In this document: positions 8,906 through 18,177 of the stretch, piece after piece
Layout of the letters: the number at the start of each line of letters is the position of its first letter
Numbering within the stretch: position 1 is the stretch's first letter
NCBI GenBank assembly: GCA_017640505.1
Contig: JAEPQO010000001.1
Coordinates: 1,380,625 to 1,444,624, forward strand
DNA length: 64,000 nt
Direction of reading: 5' to 3'
From: Rhodospirillales bacterium
Lineage (GTDB): Bacteria > Pseudomonadota > Alphaproteobacteria > Rhodospirillales > Casp-alpha2
Position numbers and translations under genes: made by a program
Notes under the pieces: model-generated
Told to the model about the DNA's origin: nothing
Databases searched by the model: none
Seen by the model: only the letters and a program-made list of their open reading frames with translations

Positions 8906-9537
8906 CCGCAGGTCACGCCAGTGCCGCCAAGGCCGCAGTAACCGCGCGGGTTCTTGTGCAGGTACTGCTGGTGATAGTCCTCGGCATAGAAGAACTCGGG
9001 CGCGTCGATGATCTCCGTCGTTATGGCCGGGTATTTGTACTTTTTCAGCGCCGATTGATACGCCTTCTTGGTCTCTTCGGCGATGGCGCGCTGGTCGTCG
9101 GTGTAGACGTAAATCCCGGACCGGTACTGCGTGCCGACGTCGTTCCCCTGGCGCATGCCCTGCGTCGGGTCGTGGGATTCCCAGAATGTCTGGCAGAGCT
9201 TGCGGAAGGCGACTTTCGATGGGTCGTAAACGACGAATACCACCTCGTTGTGCCCGGTGCGTCCCGTGCAAACTTCCTCGTAAGTGGGGTTAGGCGTAAG
9301 GCCGGCGGCGTATCCGACGGCGGTGACGTAAACGCCCGGCAATTTCCAGAAGATCCGTTCCGCGCCCCAGAAACAGCCAAGGCCGAACATGGCCGTCTCA
9401 AGTCCCTCCGGGAACGGGGGCTTCAGTGGATGACCGTTGACCGCATGATGGGTTGCCGTCGGAATCGGCTCGGCGCGGCCGGGCAGGGCTTCCGTTTGCT
9501 TGGGGATAGAAGTGGGCTTCTGGAACATTCCGAACAT
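8902..9537 (-). CDS. msrA: Peptide-methionine (S)-S-oxide reductase MsrA
   Basis: 211 residues. The catalytic GCFWG motif follows an N-terminal extension of about 50 residues, and the C-terminus carries the resolving cysteines ([13 protein letters not shown]). It reduces methionine sulfoxide in oxidised proteins with thioredoxin as electron donor. The N-terminal extension ([18 protein letters not shown]) is common in MsrA and is not a clear export signal. It is a single gene with a 74-base gap to the Lrp regulator. Confidence 0.95.
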   Translation of the reverse strand: MFGMFQKPTSIPKQTEALPGRAEPIPTATHHAVNGHPLKPPFPEGLETAMFGLGCFWGAERIFWKLPGVYVTAVGYAAGLTPNPTYEEVCTGRTGHNEVVFVVYDPSKVAFRKLCQTFWESHDPTQGMRQGNDVGTQYRSGIYVYTDDQRAIAEETKKAYQSALKKYKYPAITTEIIDAPEFFYAEDYHQQYLHKNPRGYCGLGGTGVTCG

Positions 9538-9611
9538 GATGATCGCTCCTCCGTTGGCTTCACAGCATATGGTGTTTCGCCCGGAAAGCGCCAGTCATCG
9601 ATCTTCACGAG

Positions 9612-10076
9612 TTAGTGTGCATCCAAATGCACGCCCGTGCGGCGTACCACTTGGCGCAGCGCGAAACTGGACTGGATGCGGGCCACGCCCGGCAGCCGGG
9701 AGAGGTATTCCTTATGAATGCGTTCGTAATCGGCGGCGTCGCGCGCCTGCAGGCGCAGGACGTAATCGGCGTCGCCCGCCATCAGGTAACATTCCATGAC
9801 GTCGGGACAGTCGGCGACGGCGATTTCGAACGCGCTCAGGTAATCTTCACTTTGCCGGTCCAGCGTGATGGCGACGATGATGTGTGTCGACCGGCCGAGT
9901 GCCGCCGCGTCGATCATGGCGGCGTAGCCAGTGATGATCCCGCGGTCTTCGAGAATTTGCACCCGGCGAAGGCACGCGGACGGTGAAAGACCGACCTTCT
10001 CAGCGAGCTGCACGTTGGAAATTCGACCGTCTTCCTGCAGGACGGAGACGATGGAATGATCTATGGAATCAAGCAT
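9612..10076 (-). CDS. Lrp/AsnC-family regulator, probable regulator of alanine dehydrogenase
   Basis: 154 residues from the ATG at 10076 (MLDSIDHSIVSVLQEDGRIS); starts at 10106 and 10085 are also in frame. The N-terminal helix-turn-helix (NVQLAEKVGLSPSACLRRVQILEDRGII) and the C-terminal RAM ligand-binding domain are complete. It is divergent from ald across an AT-rich spacer with an inverted repeat. By analogy with AldR-type regulators it probably senses alanine or another amino acid and controls ald and itself. Confidence 0.88.
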   Translation of the reverse strand: MLDSIDHSIVSVLQEDGRISNVQLAEKVGLSPSACLRRVQILEDRGIITGYAAMIDAAALGRSTHIIVAITLDRQSEDYLSAFEIAVADCPDVMECYLMAGDADYVLRLQARDAADYERIHKEYLSRLPGVARIQSSFALRQVVRRTGVHLDAH

Positions 10077-10085
10077 AAATCGCAT

Positions 10086-10116
10086 ATTATTCGAAAAAAG
10101 CGTCAAAAAGAATAAT
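10086..10116. promoter_or_regulatory. Inverted repeat, candidate Lrp operator between lrp and ald
   Basis: ATTATTC (10086-10092) and GAATAAT (10110-10116) form perfect 7-bp arms 24 bp apart centre to centre, in an AT-rich island (about 10080-10137) unlike the surrounding GC-rich DNA. One arm lies 10 bases from the regulator start, which suits autoregulation. Confidence 0.5.
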
Positions 10117-10206
10117 TAATATCAAAATTTAACGATAATCGCCGCATCTTCACAAGGACTCACGGCGCCGTCCGGCAGTATAATCCCGCCGAATTCACAA
10201 ACATTG

Positions 10207-10225
10207 CCCGGGCCTGAAACCCGGG
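10207..10225 (+). promoter_or_regulatory. Leader hairpin just upstream of ald
   Basis: CCCGGG (10207-10212) and CCCGGG (10220-10225) can pair across a 7-base loop, ending 8 bases before the GGAGG ribosome site of ald. It may only be structural; no riboswitch fold is recognised. Confidence 0.35.
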
Positions 10226-10246
10226 TGCGGGATGGAGGATACGGGG

Positions 10247-11365
10247 TTGCTCATCGGGGTTCCCAAGGAAATCAAGAATAACGAGTTTCGCGTCGGCCTG
10301 ACGCCAGGCAGCGTACGCGAGGTCGTCGAACACGGGCATAAGGTAATCGTCGAGAAAGACTGTGGTGCCGGAATCGGTGGCGGTGATGACGACTATGCGG
10401 CGCAGGGCGCCGAAATCGTCGATACTGCTGAAGAGATTTTCTCCCGCGCAGACATGATCGTGAAGGTCAAGGAGCCGCAGCCGGTCGAGCGGAAAATGCT
10501 TCGCGAAGGACAGATCCTATTCACGTATCTGCACCTCGCGCCCGATCCCGAGCAGACCAAGGACCTCGTTGAAAGCGGCGCCGTATGCATCGCCTACGAA
10601 ACCGTTACGGATGCGCGAGGCCGCCTTCCCCTGCTGGCGCCGATGTCACAGGTGGCCGGGCGGATGTCGATCCAGGCCGGCGCCCACTGTCTTGAGCGTG
10701 CGCAGGGCGGAGAGGGTATCCTGATCGGCGGCGTGCCGGGCGTTCAGGCGGCCCGCGTGGTCGTCATCGGCGGCGGCGTGGTTGGCGAGAATGCCATCCA
10801 GATGGCCATCGGCATGGGGGCCGACGTGACGGTCCTCGACCGTAATCTTGATGTTCTGAACCATTTGGCTGAGCGTTTCGGTCCCGTGCTGAACACCATT
10901 TACTCGACCAAAGCCGCGCTGGAGCAGCACGTTCTTGCTGCTGACCTCGTCATCGGCGCCGTGCTGGTCAAAGGGGCCTCTGCACCCAAACTGGTAACGC
11001 GTGAGATGGTATCGGGCATGAAGCCGGGGTCGGTGCTGGTCGACGTCGCCATTGATCAGGGCGGCTGTTTCGAGACCTCGAAGCCGACGACCCATGCTGA
11101 GCCGACATTCGTCATCGACGACGTGGTGCACTACTGCGTCGCCAACATGCCGGGCGCCGTGCCGCGGACGTCGACGCAAGCGCTGAACAACGCGACGCTG
11201 CCTTACGCGCTCATGTTGGCGGACCGCGGGTACAAGGACGCGCTCCTCTCAAGCGAGAATTTTTTGAACGGTCTCAACGTGATTTCCGGAAAGGTAACCG
11301 AGGAGGCCGTCGCTAACGATCTGGGATACCAATACATTTCCCCAAAGGATGCACTGGCCAGCTAG
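10247..11365 (+). CDS. ald: Alanine dehydrogenase
   Basis: Catalyses NAD-linked interconversion of L-alanine with pyruvate and ammonia. I choose TTG at 10247 because GGAGG (10234-10238) lies 8 bases before it and translation then starts [17 protein letters not shown], the usual Ald N-terminus, giving 372 residues. The in-frame ATG at 10232 would add five residues and has no good ribosome site. The pyruvate-binding Arg and Lys region, the [11 protein letters not shown] His and the NAD fold [16 protein letters not shown] are present. It is divergent from an Lrp regulator and ends at a strong terminator. Confidence 0.93.
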   Translation: MLIGVPKEIKNNEFRVGLTPGSVREVVEHGHKVIVEKDCGAGIGGGDDDYAAQGAEIVDTAEEIFSRADMIVKVKEPQPVERKMLREGQILFTYLHLAPDPEQTKDLVESGAVCIAYETVTDARGRLPLLAPMSQVAGRMSIQAGAHCLERAQGGEGILIGGVPGVQAARVVVIGGGVVGENAIQMAIGMGADVTVLDRNLDVLNHLAERFGPVLNTIYSTKAALEQHVLAADLVIGAVLVKGASAPKLVTREMVSGMKPGSVLVDVAIDQGGCFETSKPTTHAEPTFVIDDVVHYCVANMPGAVPRTSTQALNNATLPYALMLADRGYKDALLSSENFLNGLNVISGKVTEEAVANDLGYQYISPKDALAS

Positions 11366-11390
11366 CGGTCGCGGACATATAGTACGAATC

Positions 11391-11412
11391 TTCCCTAAGT
11401 AAACTCGGGCGT
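11391..11412 (+). repeat. Copy 1 of a dispersed ~21-bp element
   Basis: The stretch starting TTCCCTAAGTAA and ending CTCGGGCGT recurs, with one base less, at 56549-56569 upstream of the tricarballylate-dehydrogenase-like gene. Here it lies just after the ald stop and runs into the terminator stem. Confidence 0.5.
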
Positions 11413-11437
11413 GGTGTTCGCACCACGCCTTTTTTTT
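11408..11437 (+). terminator. Strong intrinsic terminator of ald
   Basis: GGCGTGGTG (11408-11416), a TTCG tetraloop and CACCACGCC (11421-11429) form a perfect 9-bp stem followed by eight T (11430-11437). The T run overlaps the stop codon of the convergent MoaD-like gene. Confidence 0.93.
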
Positions 11438-11690
11438 AGCCGCCCTCGATCGGCGGGAAGACCACAACCTGGTCGCCGTCGTTCAACTGTTTCTCTGACC
11501 GGTTCTCCGGCGCAACGGGGTCGCCGTTGACGAGCGTCATGAAACCCAGGCCGGGGTCCATGCCGATCATCCGCATGGCATCCGCCAGCGAGCCGTCATC
11601 CTGCAGCGGTATTTCGCCGATACCGTCCCGGCCCAGCCCTTTGAACTCGGTGGCATCGATGGAAACGAGCTGAAAACCGATCTGTATCAC
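11436..11690 (-). CDS. MoaD/ThiS-like ubiquitin-fold protein paired with AOR
   Basis: 84 residues from a GTG at 11690, one base past the stop of the oxidoreductase gene; the frame continues upstream but only this part has sense. The C-terminus NDGDQVVVFPPIEGG is the beta-grasp ending with the Gly-Gly tail of MoaD/ThiS, which carries sulfur as a thiocarboxylate. Next to a tungstopterin enzyme it probably supplies the dithiolene sulfur of its pterin cofactor. The start is inferred, with no strong ribosome site, so coupling to the upstream gene is likely. Confidence 0.75.
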   Translation of the reverse strand: MIQIGFQLVSIDATEFKGLGRDGIGEIPLQDDGSLADAMRMIGMDPGLGFMTLVNGDPVAPENRSEKQLNDGDQVVVFPPIEGG

Positions 11691-11691
11691 G

Positions 11692-13521
11692 TCACGATAA
11701 TCCGAGCCTGGAGAGGGTTTGCGTGGTTGGCTCGCCGTCCGGCGTCCAGCCGCGCAGCTCGTAATACTCGGGCAGCATCTTGGAAAGTTCGGCAACCTTG
11801 CCCTTGCCCGCGCCCGACGGTGCCGGCTCTTCCATGACGCGTTTGGGCAGCGTGTCGTCGGCTTTCGTAAAACCGGCCCGCAGGTTGAATAGGCGCTCCA
11901 TATTCCAGATCCGCTCGCCGGTGTCGAAGAAGCGGTCGACCGACCATTCGCCCGGCAGCGCACCCGCAAGCTGGGCAACAAGATCGTCCACTTCCCAGGC
12001 GTTGCCGGCAAACAGGCAGACGCCCGTCGAATCCCACGCCGCGTTGCGGTCCTGCGACTTCTTGACGATGCCGGCCTTGCCTTCGGTGCGGACGTGCGCG
12101 AAGTCGTCTTGAAAGGGGCTGGCCCGCAAGTGGCAGGCGCCCCGGTTGGAGGTCGCATAGGCAAGTCCCATGCCCTGCATGGCACGGGGATCGTATCCCG
12201 GAAACTCCTGACCTTTCACCGTCATCGAGAGGTCGGGATGACCGTACTTCTCGCACAGCCGCTTGGCGCCAAGACCGATATCCTTGCCGAACCCGGTCGC
12301 GGTGCCGGTAACTTCGGCAGCCCAGCACAGCGCTTCGGCAGAGCCGAACTCGAGCGACATGCCGCCCGTCATATCCTTGGTGACGGCACCGATGTCATAA
12401 AGCTCCATCGCCGCCGCAACGCTGGCGCCGAACGAAATCGGGTCCATGCCGTGCTCGTTGCAGAGCGCACTTGCATACGTCGCCGCATCGATATCATCGA
12501 CGCCACACATGGGGCCGACGGCGTAGATGCTCTCGTATTCCAGTCCACCGAGGGATGTCTGGTACCTGGGCTTGTCCTTGACCGAGAAATGGTTTGGAGC
12601 GATCGACGCAACGCGGCCGCAACCGATGGAGCATGCAAAGCACGCCTTGTTGGTCTGCACGTTGGCATGGCCGTCCGACCGGCGTGGTGTATGGGCTGCC
12701 TTGACGTTGATGTGCGAGGAGCCTTCGAACTGAACCGCGCGGCAATTGAGCGTCGGCAACGAACCGTATGAGTTCGTGACGTCCAGCATGGCGTGCGTGC
12801 CGATGGTCGAGAGCCGCTTGCGTGGTTCGCTCGGATCGAGCTTGCCGCGCGCGTTGGTATTCGCCTCCATGAACTTCTCGGGATTCGCGACCTTTGTGCC
12901 GACGGTCCCATAGGCGGCAATGGCCTTGAGGTTTTTCGACCCCATCACGGCACCAACACCGGAACGCCCGGCGGCACGGTCGCGGTCGTTCATCACGCAG
13001 GCGAATCGGCACAGGTTTTCACCCGCGATACCGATGGATGCGATTTTCAGGTTCGGATTCTGGTGCTTGGCGTGGATCTTGTCTTCGGTGTCCCAGACGG
13101 TTTCACCCCAGATGAAGTCCTTCGCCGGCAGGATCCGCACGTCGTCGTCTTCGATGACAATGTAGACCGGCTCCGGCGCCTTACCCTCAAGGATGAGCAG
13201 GTCCCACCCTGCTAGTTTCAGGTAGGCGCCGAACTGGCCTCCCGAATTCGAGCATGCGACGGCACCCGTCAGCGCCCCCTTGGTGATGACCGAGTAACGC
13301 CCGCCCGTAGACGCGCCCGTTGCCGTCAGCGGTCCGGTCGCGAAGATCAGTTTGTTTTCGGCAGCCAGTGAATCGACGGCGGGGTCGACTTCCTCGAACA
13401 GGTACTTGGTGCCGAGCCCCCGCTGTCCCATGTACTTCTCCGCCCATTCCATGTTGAGCGGCTCTGGTGTTGCCGTGCCGGCGGAAAGATCGACCCTGAG
13501 AATTTTGCCTTGCCAACCCAT
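11692..13521 (-). CDS. Aldehyde:ferredoxin oxidoreductase (tungstopterin) family protein
   Basis: 609 residues, full family length. The N-terminal MGWQGKILRVDLS, pterin-binding GRSGVGAVMGSKNLKAIAAYG and the [4Fe-4S] cysteines CFACSIGC, plus a distal Cys in STGVCLFAG, match AOR. The family oxidises aldehydes to acids, or reduces acids, with a tungsten bis-pterin centre and ferredoxin. The substrate is unknown; some branches act on aromatic or sugar-derived substrates. It forms a two-gene operon with a MoaD-like gene. I see no ferredoxin or FAD-subunit gene nearby, so the electron partner lies elsewhere. Confidence 0.9.
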   Translation of the reverse strand: MGWQGKILRVDLSAGTATPEPLNMEWAEKYMGQRGLGTKYLFEEVDPAVDSLAAENKLIFATGPLTATGASTGGRYSVITKGALTGAVACSNSGGQFGAYLKLAGWDLLILEGKAPEPVYIVIEDDDVRILPAKDFIWGETVWDTEDKIHAKHQNPNLKIASIGIAGENLCRFACVMNDRDRAAGRSGVGAVMGSKNLKAIAAYGTVGTKVANPEKFMEANTNARGKLDPSEPRKRLSTIGTHAMLDVTNSYGSLPTLNCRAVQFEGSSHINVKAAHTPRRSDGHANVQTNKACFACSIGCGRVASIAPNHFSVKDKPRYQTSLGGLEYESIYAVGPMCGVDDIDAATYASALCNEHGMDPISFGASVAAAMELYDIGAVTKDMTGGMSLEFGSAEALCWAAEVTGTATGFGKDIGLGAKRLCEKYGHPDLSMTVKGQEFPGYDPRAMQGMGLAYATSNRGACHLRASPFQDDFAHVRTEGKAGIVKKSQDRNAAWDSTGVCLFAGNAWEVDDLVAQLAGALPGEWSVDRFFDTGERIWNMERLFNLRAGFTKADDTLPKRVMEEPAPSGAGKGKVAELSKMLPEYYELRGWTPDGEPTTQTLSRLGLS

Positions 13522-13641
13522 GGGGCTTGCTCCCGGTTTGATGCGATTGAAAACAACATGGCGCGAAAACGCCGTTATTCAAACGCTACGACAATTGCAG
13601 GACGTTGAAAAGTGAGCCGCGAGGCTGAGGCGCGGAGCCGC

Positions 13642-15486
13642 TCAGTTCTGCTTCGGCGGGGCGTTGACTTCGACCGGCGCGCGGGCGACGCGGCGGCGTT
13701 GCAGCAGCATTAGATCCATGGTGGAAATATGCTTGAACACTGGGCGCGAACCTTTCCGGTAAAGGCGTACCATGCCGTGATCCATATCGGCGAAGGAGCG
13801 GCGTAGATCGTCGTAGTTGCGAACCTCCAGAACGATGGCGTCGCGCTGGTCGGCGCTGAGGGCCTGCCAGCGGAACGTGGTATTCGGCAGCTTCGGGGCT
13901 TCCAGCATATGCATCCAGCCGATCTCACGTTCTTGCGGTGGGCCGAAGCGCTGCTGCATGAATTTCACCACTTTGGCGAAATCTGCGGCCTTGAAGACCG
14001 AATATACGCGGCTGACTTTGCCGTTCTCATAGCGGACAACTCCTTCGCCCGGCAGCAGAAACGCAGTGTCGGCGGCAAAACTGGCTGAGATAGCCGTCGG
14101 CCAGTCCAGGTTCTGAAGGCAGAACACGCTGCCGTGCAGCGCCCGTTCGATGCAGGTGTTTCCGCCATGGGTGGCGGCATCGTATGGTGTGCCGATAACA
14201 TTGTCCTTACCGATATAGAGATCAATTTGCGTGAGCGGTCCGTCTTCGAGGCGGGTCAGCGTCTGATCCGGCGCCTGTGCGTCCGGTGACGTGTAGCCGA
14301 GATCAAGGTTCTCTTCTGGGACGATCCGGTCCGATACCTTGTTGGCGATCGTTTCTTCGGCTTCGACTGGTTCGTCTATGCCGAACAAGCTTTCCAAAAC
14401 ACGATCGACAATTGAATCGTCCACCGGGTCAGGCGTCACGGCTTTGTGGTTGTCGCCGAGGACGGCGTGGTTCCGGTTCTCAGGGCGATACGGTGGCCGG
14501 GTGCGAATAACGGTCTGCTCATCGGCTTTTTTGACCGCTGCAGTCTGTACCGGCTCAGGTTCGGGAGCGGGTTTGGGTGTCGCAAGGAGCGGCGTGCCGT
14601 TACTGGAAAAGAGGCTATCGTTCGGGTTGAATAGGTCATTCTCCGGATGCGGCACCCACGGACCAATCTCAATATCTTGGATAATGGTTTCCGGGGCGAT
14701 AATGGCAACGTCAGCTGTCTTTTCCGATTGAGCGTCAAATGTGCGCTCTTCCGGTTCTGCCGCCACGGCAGCAATGCTTACGGGCGCGGGGCTGGCCACG
14801 GCGTCGGACTCTGCAGGATTCTTAGCTTCCGCGTCGGCGACAACGTCGGGCGCGGCCTCGTCTTCGGGGTTAGTGAACAGGCGGGCTAAATCGTGAAACA
14901 GCCAACTGATTGGATTGTGGGGCGTTTCAGCCTTTGCCGTATCCTGTGTCGTTTCCGATGGGACTTCCGTTTCTGCGGCAATGTTCGGCAACGGCGCTGT
15001 TACCTGAACCGCGTCGTCGGACGTTTCCGAAGCGGGTTCGGGCGCGACCTCATTGTTCGCGACGGCGTTCGGCGGCGGCGACTGCTCGATCTCCAGGTCA
15101 GGTTTGAAAAAACGGGCTAGATCGCTGAACAGCCACGAGAGGGGATTGCGGAACGACGGCGTCTCGGCAACGGGCTGTTCCTCGGCCGGCGGTAATGGGG
15201 TTGCTTCTTCTTTCGGTGCTGCCGGCTCATTGCCGACCGTTTCCGGCTCTGCCGATCCGTTGGAAACAGGCTCTTCGGGTTTCATGTCCGAGGATTGCGT
15301 GACTTTCGATGCCGCACTGTTCAGCAATTTACCGATATCGTTGAGCAGCCACTCTATCGGATTGCGGAAGGTCTCGGCATCTTCTGGCGCGGCGGCGCGT
15401 GTGTGTCCGCTGCTCGCAAATGCGAGCACGACAACCAGAAAAATTGCGGTGTGATGCCGCATCTTTTTCTTTATTCCCCGGCCCAT
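13642..15486 (-). CDS. Secreted proline/glutamate-rich protein with a triplicated NPxxWLxxDL motif
   Basis: 614 residues, not recognised. Residues 9-31 look like a Sec signal peptide (KKKMRHHTAIFLVVVLAFASS). Three copies of a short amphipathic motif follow: FRNPIEWLLNDIGKLL (40-55), FRNPLSWLFSDLARFF (112-127) and HNPISWLFHDLARLF (190-204), separated by acidic, Ala/Pro-rich linkers of 57 and 62 residues. Residues about 210-410 are low-complexity. The last 200 residues look folded, with two cysteines (NTCIERALHGSVFCLQ). It is probably periplasmic or surface-associated. The product is certain to be unusual; the function is unknown. Confidence 0.75.
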   Translation of the reverse strand: MGRGIKKKMRHHTAIFLVVVLAFASSGHTRAAAPEDAETFRNPIEWLLNDIGKLLNSAASKVTQSSDMKPEEPVSNGSAEPETVGNEPAAPKEEATPLPPAEEQPVAETPSFRNPLSWLFSDLARFFKPDLEIEQSPPPNAVANNEVAPEPASETSDDAVQVTAPLPNIAAETEVPSETTQDTAKAETPHNPISWLFHDLARLFTNPEDEAAPDVVADAEAKNPAESDAVASPAPVSIAAVAAEPEERTFDAQSEKTADVAIIAPETIIQDIEIGPWVPHPENDLFNPNDSLFSSNGTPLLATPKPAPEPEPVQTAAVKKADEQTVIRTRPPYRPENRNHAVLGDNHKAVTPDPVDDSIVDRVLESLFGIDEPVEAEETIANKVSDRIVPEENLDLGYTSPDAQAPDQTLTRLEDGPLTQIDLYIGKDNVIGTPYDAATHGGNTCIERALHGSVFCLQNLDWPTAISASFAADTAFLLPGEGVVRYENGKVSRVYSVFKAADFAKVVKFMQQRFGPPQEREIGWMHMLEAPKLPNTTFRWQALSADQRDAIVLEVRNYDDLRRSFADMDHGMVRLYRKGSRPVFKHISTMDLMLLQRRRVARAPVEVNAPPKQN

Positions 15487-15736
15487 GACGACACCAACGT
15501 TTGAAACGCCGTTTTCGTGCCGTCGTGAATTTCGTTGTCGCTGTTACTTCTCCCGGCGCAAATGTTGCACGCCACCTTTGAAGCGGCAACCAGCCACCAC
15601 GAAAAATTATTCTGCTGCATTGTTGTCCCGTCCCACACGCTTCCAACGTTTCACGCAGCTGTCAGTCGATATCTTGGAATCGTTAGCCGATTTGCCCGCG
15701 AATCCACCGACACCTACTATATTTCGTCTGAGCTAC

Positions 15737-15768
15737 GTTAACCATATACTTTTTATAGAAATGTTAAC
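15737..15768. repeat. AT-rich island flanked by GTTAAC boxes
   Basis: GTTAAC occurs at 15737-15742 and 15763-15768 around a run of A/T, in the 295-base gap between maeB and the secreted-protein gene. It lies about 250 bases upstream of that gene. A protein-binding or promoter role is possible; nothing else in the gap is recognisable. Confidence 0.25.
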
Positions 15769-15781
15769 GGCGGCGACGTGA

Positions 15782-18061
15782 TTACGCTTTTTCGGCGTTT
15801 TGGGCATCCAGGACGGCAACGGCACTCATGTTGTAAATGCCACGGGACGTGACAGCGGGTGACAGGATGTGCGCGGGTTGTGCAGCACCGACGAGGATCG
15901 GCCCGACGGAAAGCCCGTCACCGAGCATTTTGAGCAGGTTGAAAGCCGTATTCGCAGCGTCGATATTGGGAAAAACGAGCATGTTCGCGGCGCCGTCGAG
16001 CCTCGACCGCGGGAAAATCCGCTTTCTGAGCTCGGCGTCGAGCGCACTGTCGCCTTTCATTTCGCCATCGACCTCGAACCCAAGATCTTTTTCCAGCAAC
16101 AATGACATGGCTTCCCGCATCTTCTGCGCCGATACGCTGTTTGAACTGCCGAAATTGGAGTGCGACAGGAGCGCGACCTTCGGCGTGATGCCAAAGCGAC
16201 GGACCGTTTCTGCACCAAGTTCCGTCATCTCGACGATCTCTTCCGGCGTCGGGTCGGGCGTAACGTGCGTGTCGCAGAGGAAATACGTTCCTTTGCTCAG
16301 GATCAATGCGCTCATGGCGCTGACATCCTTGGCGCCGGCCTTGCGGCCGACAATGTCGAGGACGTATTTCAGGTGCCATTCGTACTGGCCATATGTCCCG
16401 CAGATCATGGCGTCTGTTTCACCGCGTTTCAGCGCCATCGCGGCGATTGCAGTCGTGTTCGTGCGAATAATCGTCTTCGCTTCGTCTATTGTAACGCCCT
16501 TGCGGTCGACGAGTGCATGATACTGGCTCCAGTATTCTTCATAACGCGGATCGTCTTGCGGGTTGGTGATTCCGAAATGGACGTCGGGCTGAATGCGAAG
16601 GCCCAGGCGTTCGATTCGCTTCATGATGACATCGGGTCGACCGACTAGATGGGGCCGAGCCAGCCGGTCATCGATGAGTGCCTGTACGGCCCGAAGGACA
16701 CGTTCGTCCTCGCCCTCGGCGAAGATGATGCGCTTGGGATCATTGCGTGCACTTTCAAGGATCGGCTTCATCAACAGGCCGGAGCGGAAAACGAAGCCCG
16801 CAAGCTTCTCGCCGTATGCATCGAAGTCCTCGATCGGGCGGGCCGCGACGCCGGTATCCATCGCTGCCTTGGCGACGGCGGGCGCGATCTCGCAGATCAG
16901 GCGCGGATCGAAGGGTTTCGGAATGAGGTATTCGGGGCCGAACACCAGTTCTTCGCCGGAATAGGCGTCGGCAACGCGTTCCGAACTTTCCGCCATCGCC
17001 AGGTCTGCAATGGCTTTAACGGCGGCCTGTTTCATTTCCTCGTTTACGTCGGTCGCACCACAGTCGAGTGCACCCCTGAAGATGAACGGGAAGCAGAGCA
17101 CGTTGTTGACCTGATTGGGGTAATCCGAGCGGCCGGTTGCCATGATGACATTCGGGTTGGCTTGCTTTGCCGTATCCGGATCGATTTCCGGGTTCGGGTT
17201 TGCCAGCGCCAGAATAAACGGGTGGTCATCCATCTTCTTGACCATCTCCGGTTTCAGAATGCCGGCCGCCGACAGTCCGAGGAAAACGTCCGTCCTCGCA
17301 ATCACGTCGTCGAGCGAGCGTAGGTCGGACTTCTGCGCATAACTCGCCTTGCGGTCGTTCATTTCTTCCTTTCGGCCCTCGTATACGAGGCCGATGTGGT
17401 CGACGAGCCAGATGTTCTCGCGTTTGACGCCCATGGATACCAGAAGGTCGAGACATGCAATGCCGGCAGCGCCGCCGCCGGTGGACACCAGTTTGATATC
17501 CTCGAACTTCTTGTTCTGAAGCCTGAGCCCGTTAAGGATCGCCGCCGCGCATACGATCGCCGTGCCATGCTGGTCGTCGTGAAACACGGGAATGTTCATC
17601 CGCTTGCGGAGTTCCTGCTCAACGATGAAGCATTCCGGGGCGCGGATATCCTCGAGGTTGATGGCGCCGAACGTCGGTTCGAGGGGCGCGATCACTTCGA
17701 CCAGTTTCATCGGGTCGAGTTCGTTCACTTCGATATCGAAACAGTCGATATTGGCGAATTTCTTGAAAAGGACGGCCTTGCCTTCCATCACCGGCTTGGA
17801 GGCCTCTGCGCCGATGGGGCCGAGGCCGAGCACGGCGGTGCCGTTGGATATCACTGCGACGAGGTTGGCGCGGTTGGTCAGTTCATAAGACTGCATCGGG
17901 TCGTCAACGATGGCGTTGCACGCCGCGGCGACGCCGGGCGAGTAGGCGAGCGCCAGGTCACGCTGTGTCGCCAGAGGTTTGGTCGGCTGAATTTGCAGTT
18001 TGCCGGCCGGCGCCTGACGGTGATATTCAAGTGCCCGCTGATCGAGGGTCTTATCGGACAT
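15782..18061 (-). CDS. maeB: NADP-dependent malic enzyme with phosphotransacetylase-like tail
   Basis: 759 residues, the standard MaeB length. The N-terminal malic-enzyme half shows [12 protein letters not shown], the substrate Lys region [23 protein letters not shown] and the NADP fold [18 protein letters not shown]. From about residue 430 a phosphate acetyl/butyryl-transferase-like domain follows, which in MaeB is regulatory and binds acetyl-CoA. It converts malate to pyruvate and CO2 with NADPH formation in the cytosol. It is a single gene, divergent from ugpQ across 116 bases. Confidence 0.95.
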   Translation of the reverse strand: MSDKTLDQRALEYHRQAPAGKLQIQPTKPLATQRDLALAYSPGVAAACNAIVDDPMQSYELTNRANLVAVISNGTAVLGLGPIGAEASKPVMEGKAVLFKKFANIDCFDIEVNELDPMKLVEVIAPLEPTFGAINLEDIRAPECFIVEQELRKRMNIPVFHDDQHGTAIVCAAAILNGLRLQNKKFEDIKLVSTGGGAAGIACLDLLVSMGVKRENIWLVDHIGLVYEGRKEEMNDRKASYAQKSDLRSLDDVIARTDVFLGLSAAGILKPEMVKKMDDHPFILALANPNPEIDPDTAKQANPNVIMATGRSDYPNQVNNVLCFPFIFRGALDCGATDVNEEMKQAAVKAIADLAMAESSERVADAYSGEELVFGPEYLIPKPFDPRLICEIAPAVAKAAMDTGVAARPIEDFDAYGEKLAGFVFRSGLLMKPILESARNDPKRIIFAEGEDERVLRAVQALIDDRLARPHLVGRPDVIMKRIERLGLRIQPDVHFGITNPQDDPRYEEYWSQYHALVDRKGVTIDEAKTIIRTNTTAIAAMALKRGETDAMICGTYGQYEWHLKYVLDIVGRKAGAKDVSAMSALILSKGTYFLCDTHVTPDPTPEEIVEMTELGAETVRRFGITPKVALLSHSNFGSSNSVSAQKMREAMSLLLEKDLGFEVDGEMKGDSALDAELRKRIFPRSRLDGAANMLVFPNIDAANTAFNLLKMLGDGLSVGPILVGAAQPAHILSPAVTSRGIYNMSAVAVLDAQNAEKA

Positions 18062-18177
18062 TGCTTGTCCTCCCGTGTTCTTAAATCCCTGACGCTCATA
18101 GGTTGATCCGTTGCACGCGTTGTAGCAACCTGATTTAGCGGAAAATTTCGCATTCTCTGTATGGAGACCCGAATATC

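Noticed and set aside
11436-12185. Long frame that would make a 249-residue protein ending in the MoaD-like domain
   Set aside because: Its first two thirds lie inside the AOR gene in another frame and are arginine-rich nonsense; only the part after 11690 is coding.
15680-15745. tRNA-like GTAGCTCAG on the minus strand
   Set aside because: No T-arm GTTCGAATC, no matching acceptor stem and no anticodon arm; a chance match.
18104-18133. TGATCC between maeB and ugpQ
   Set aside because: No matching -10 at the required spacing.
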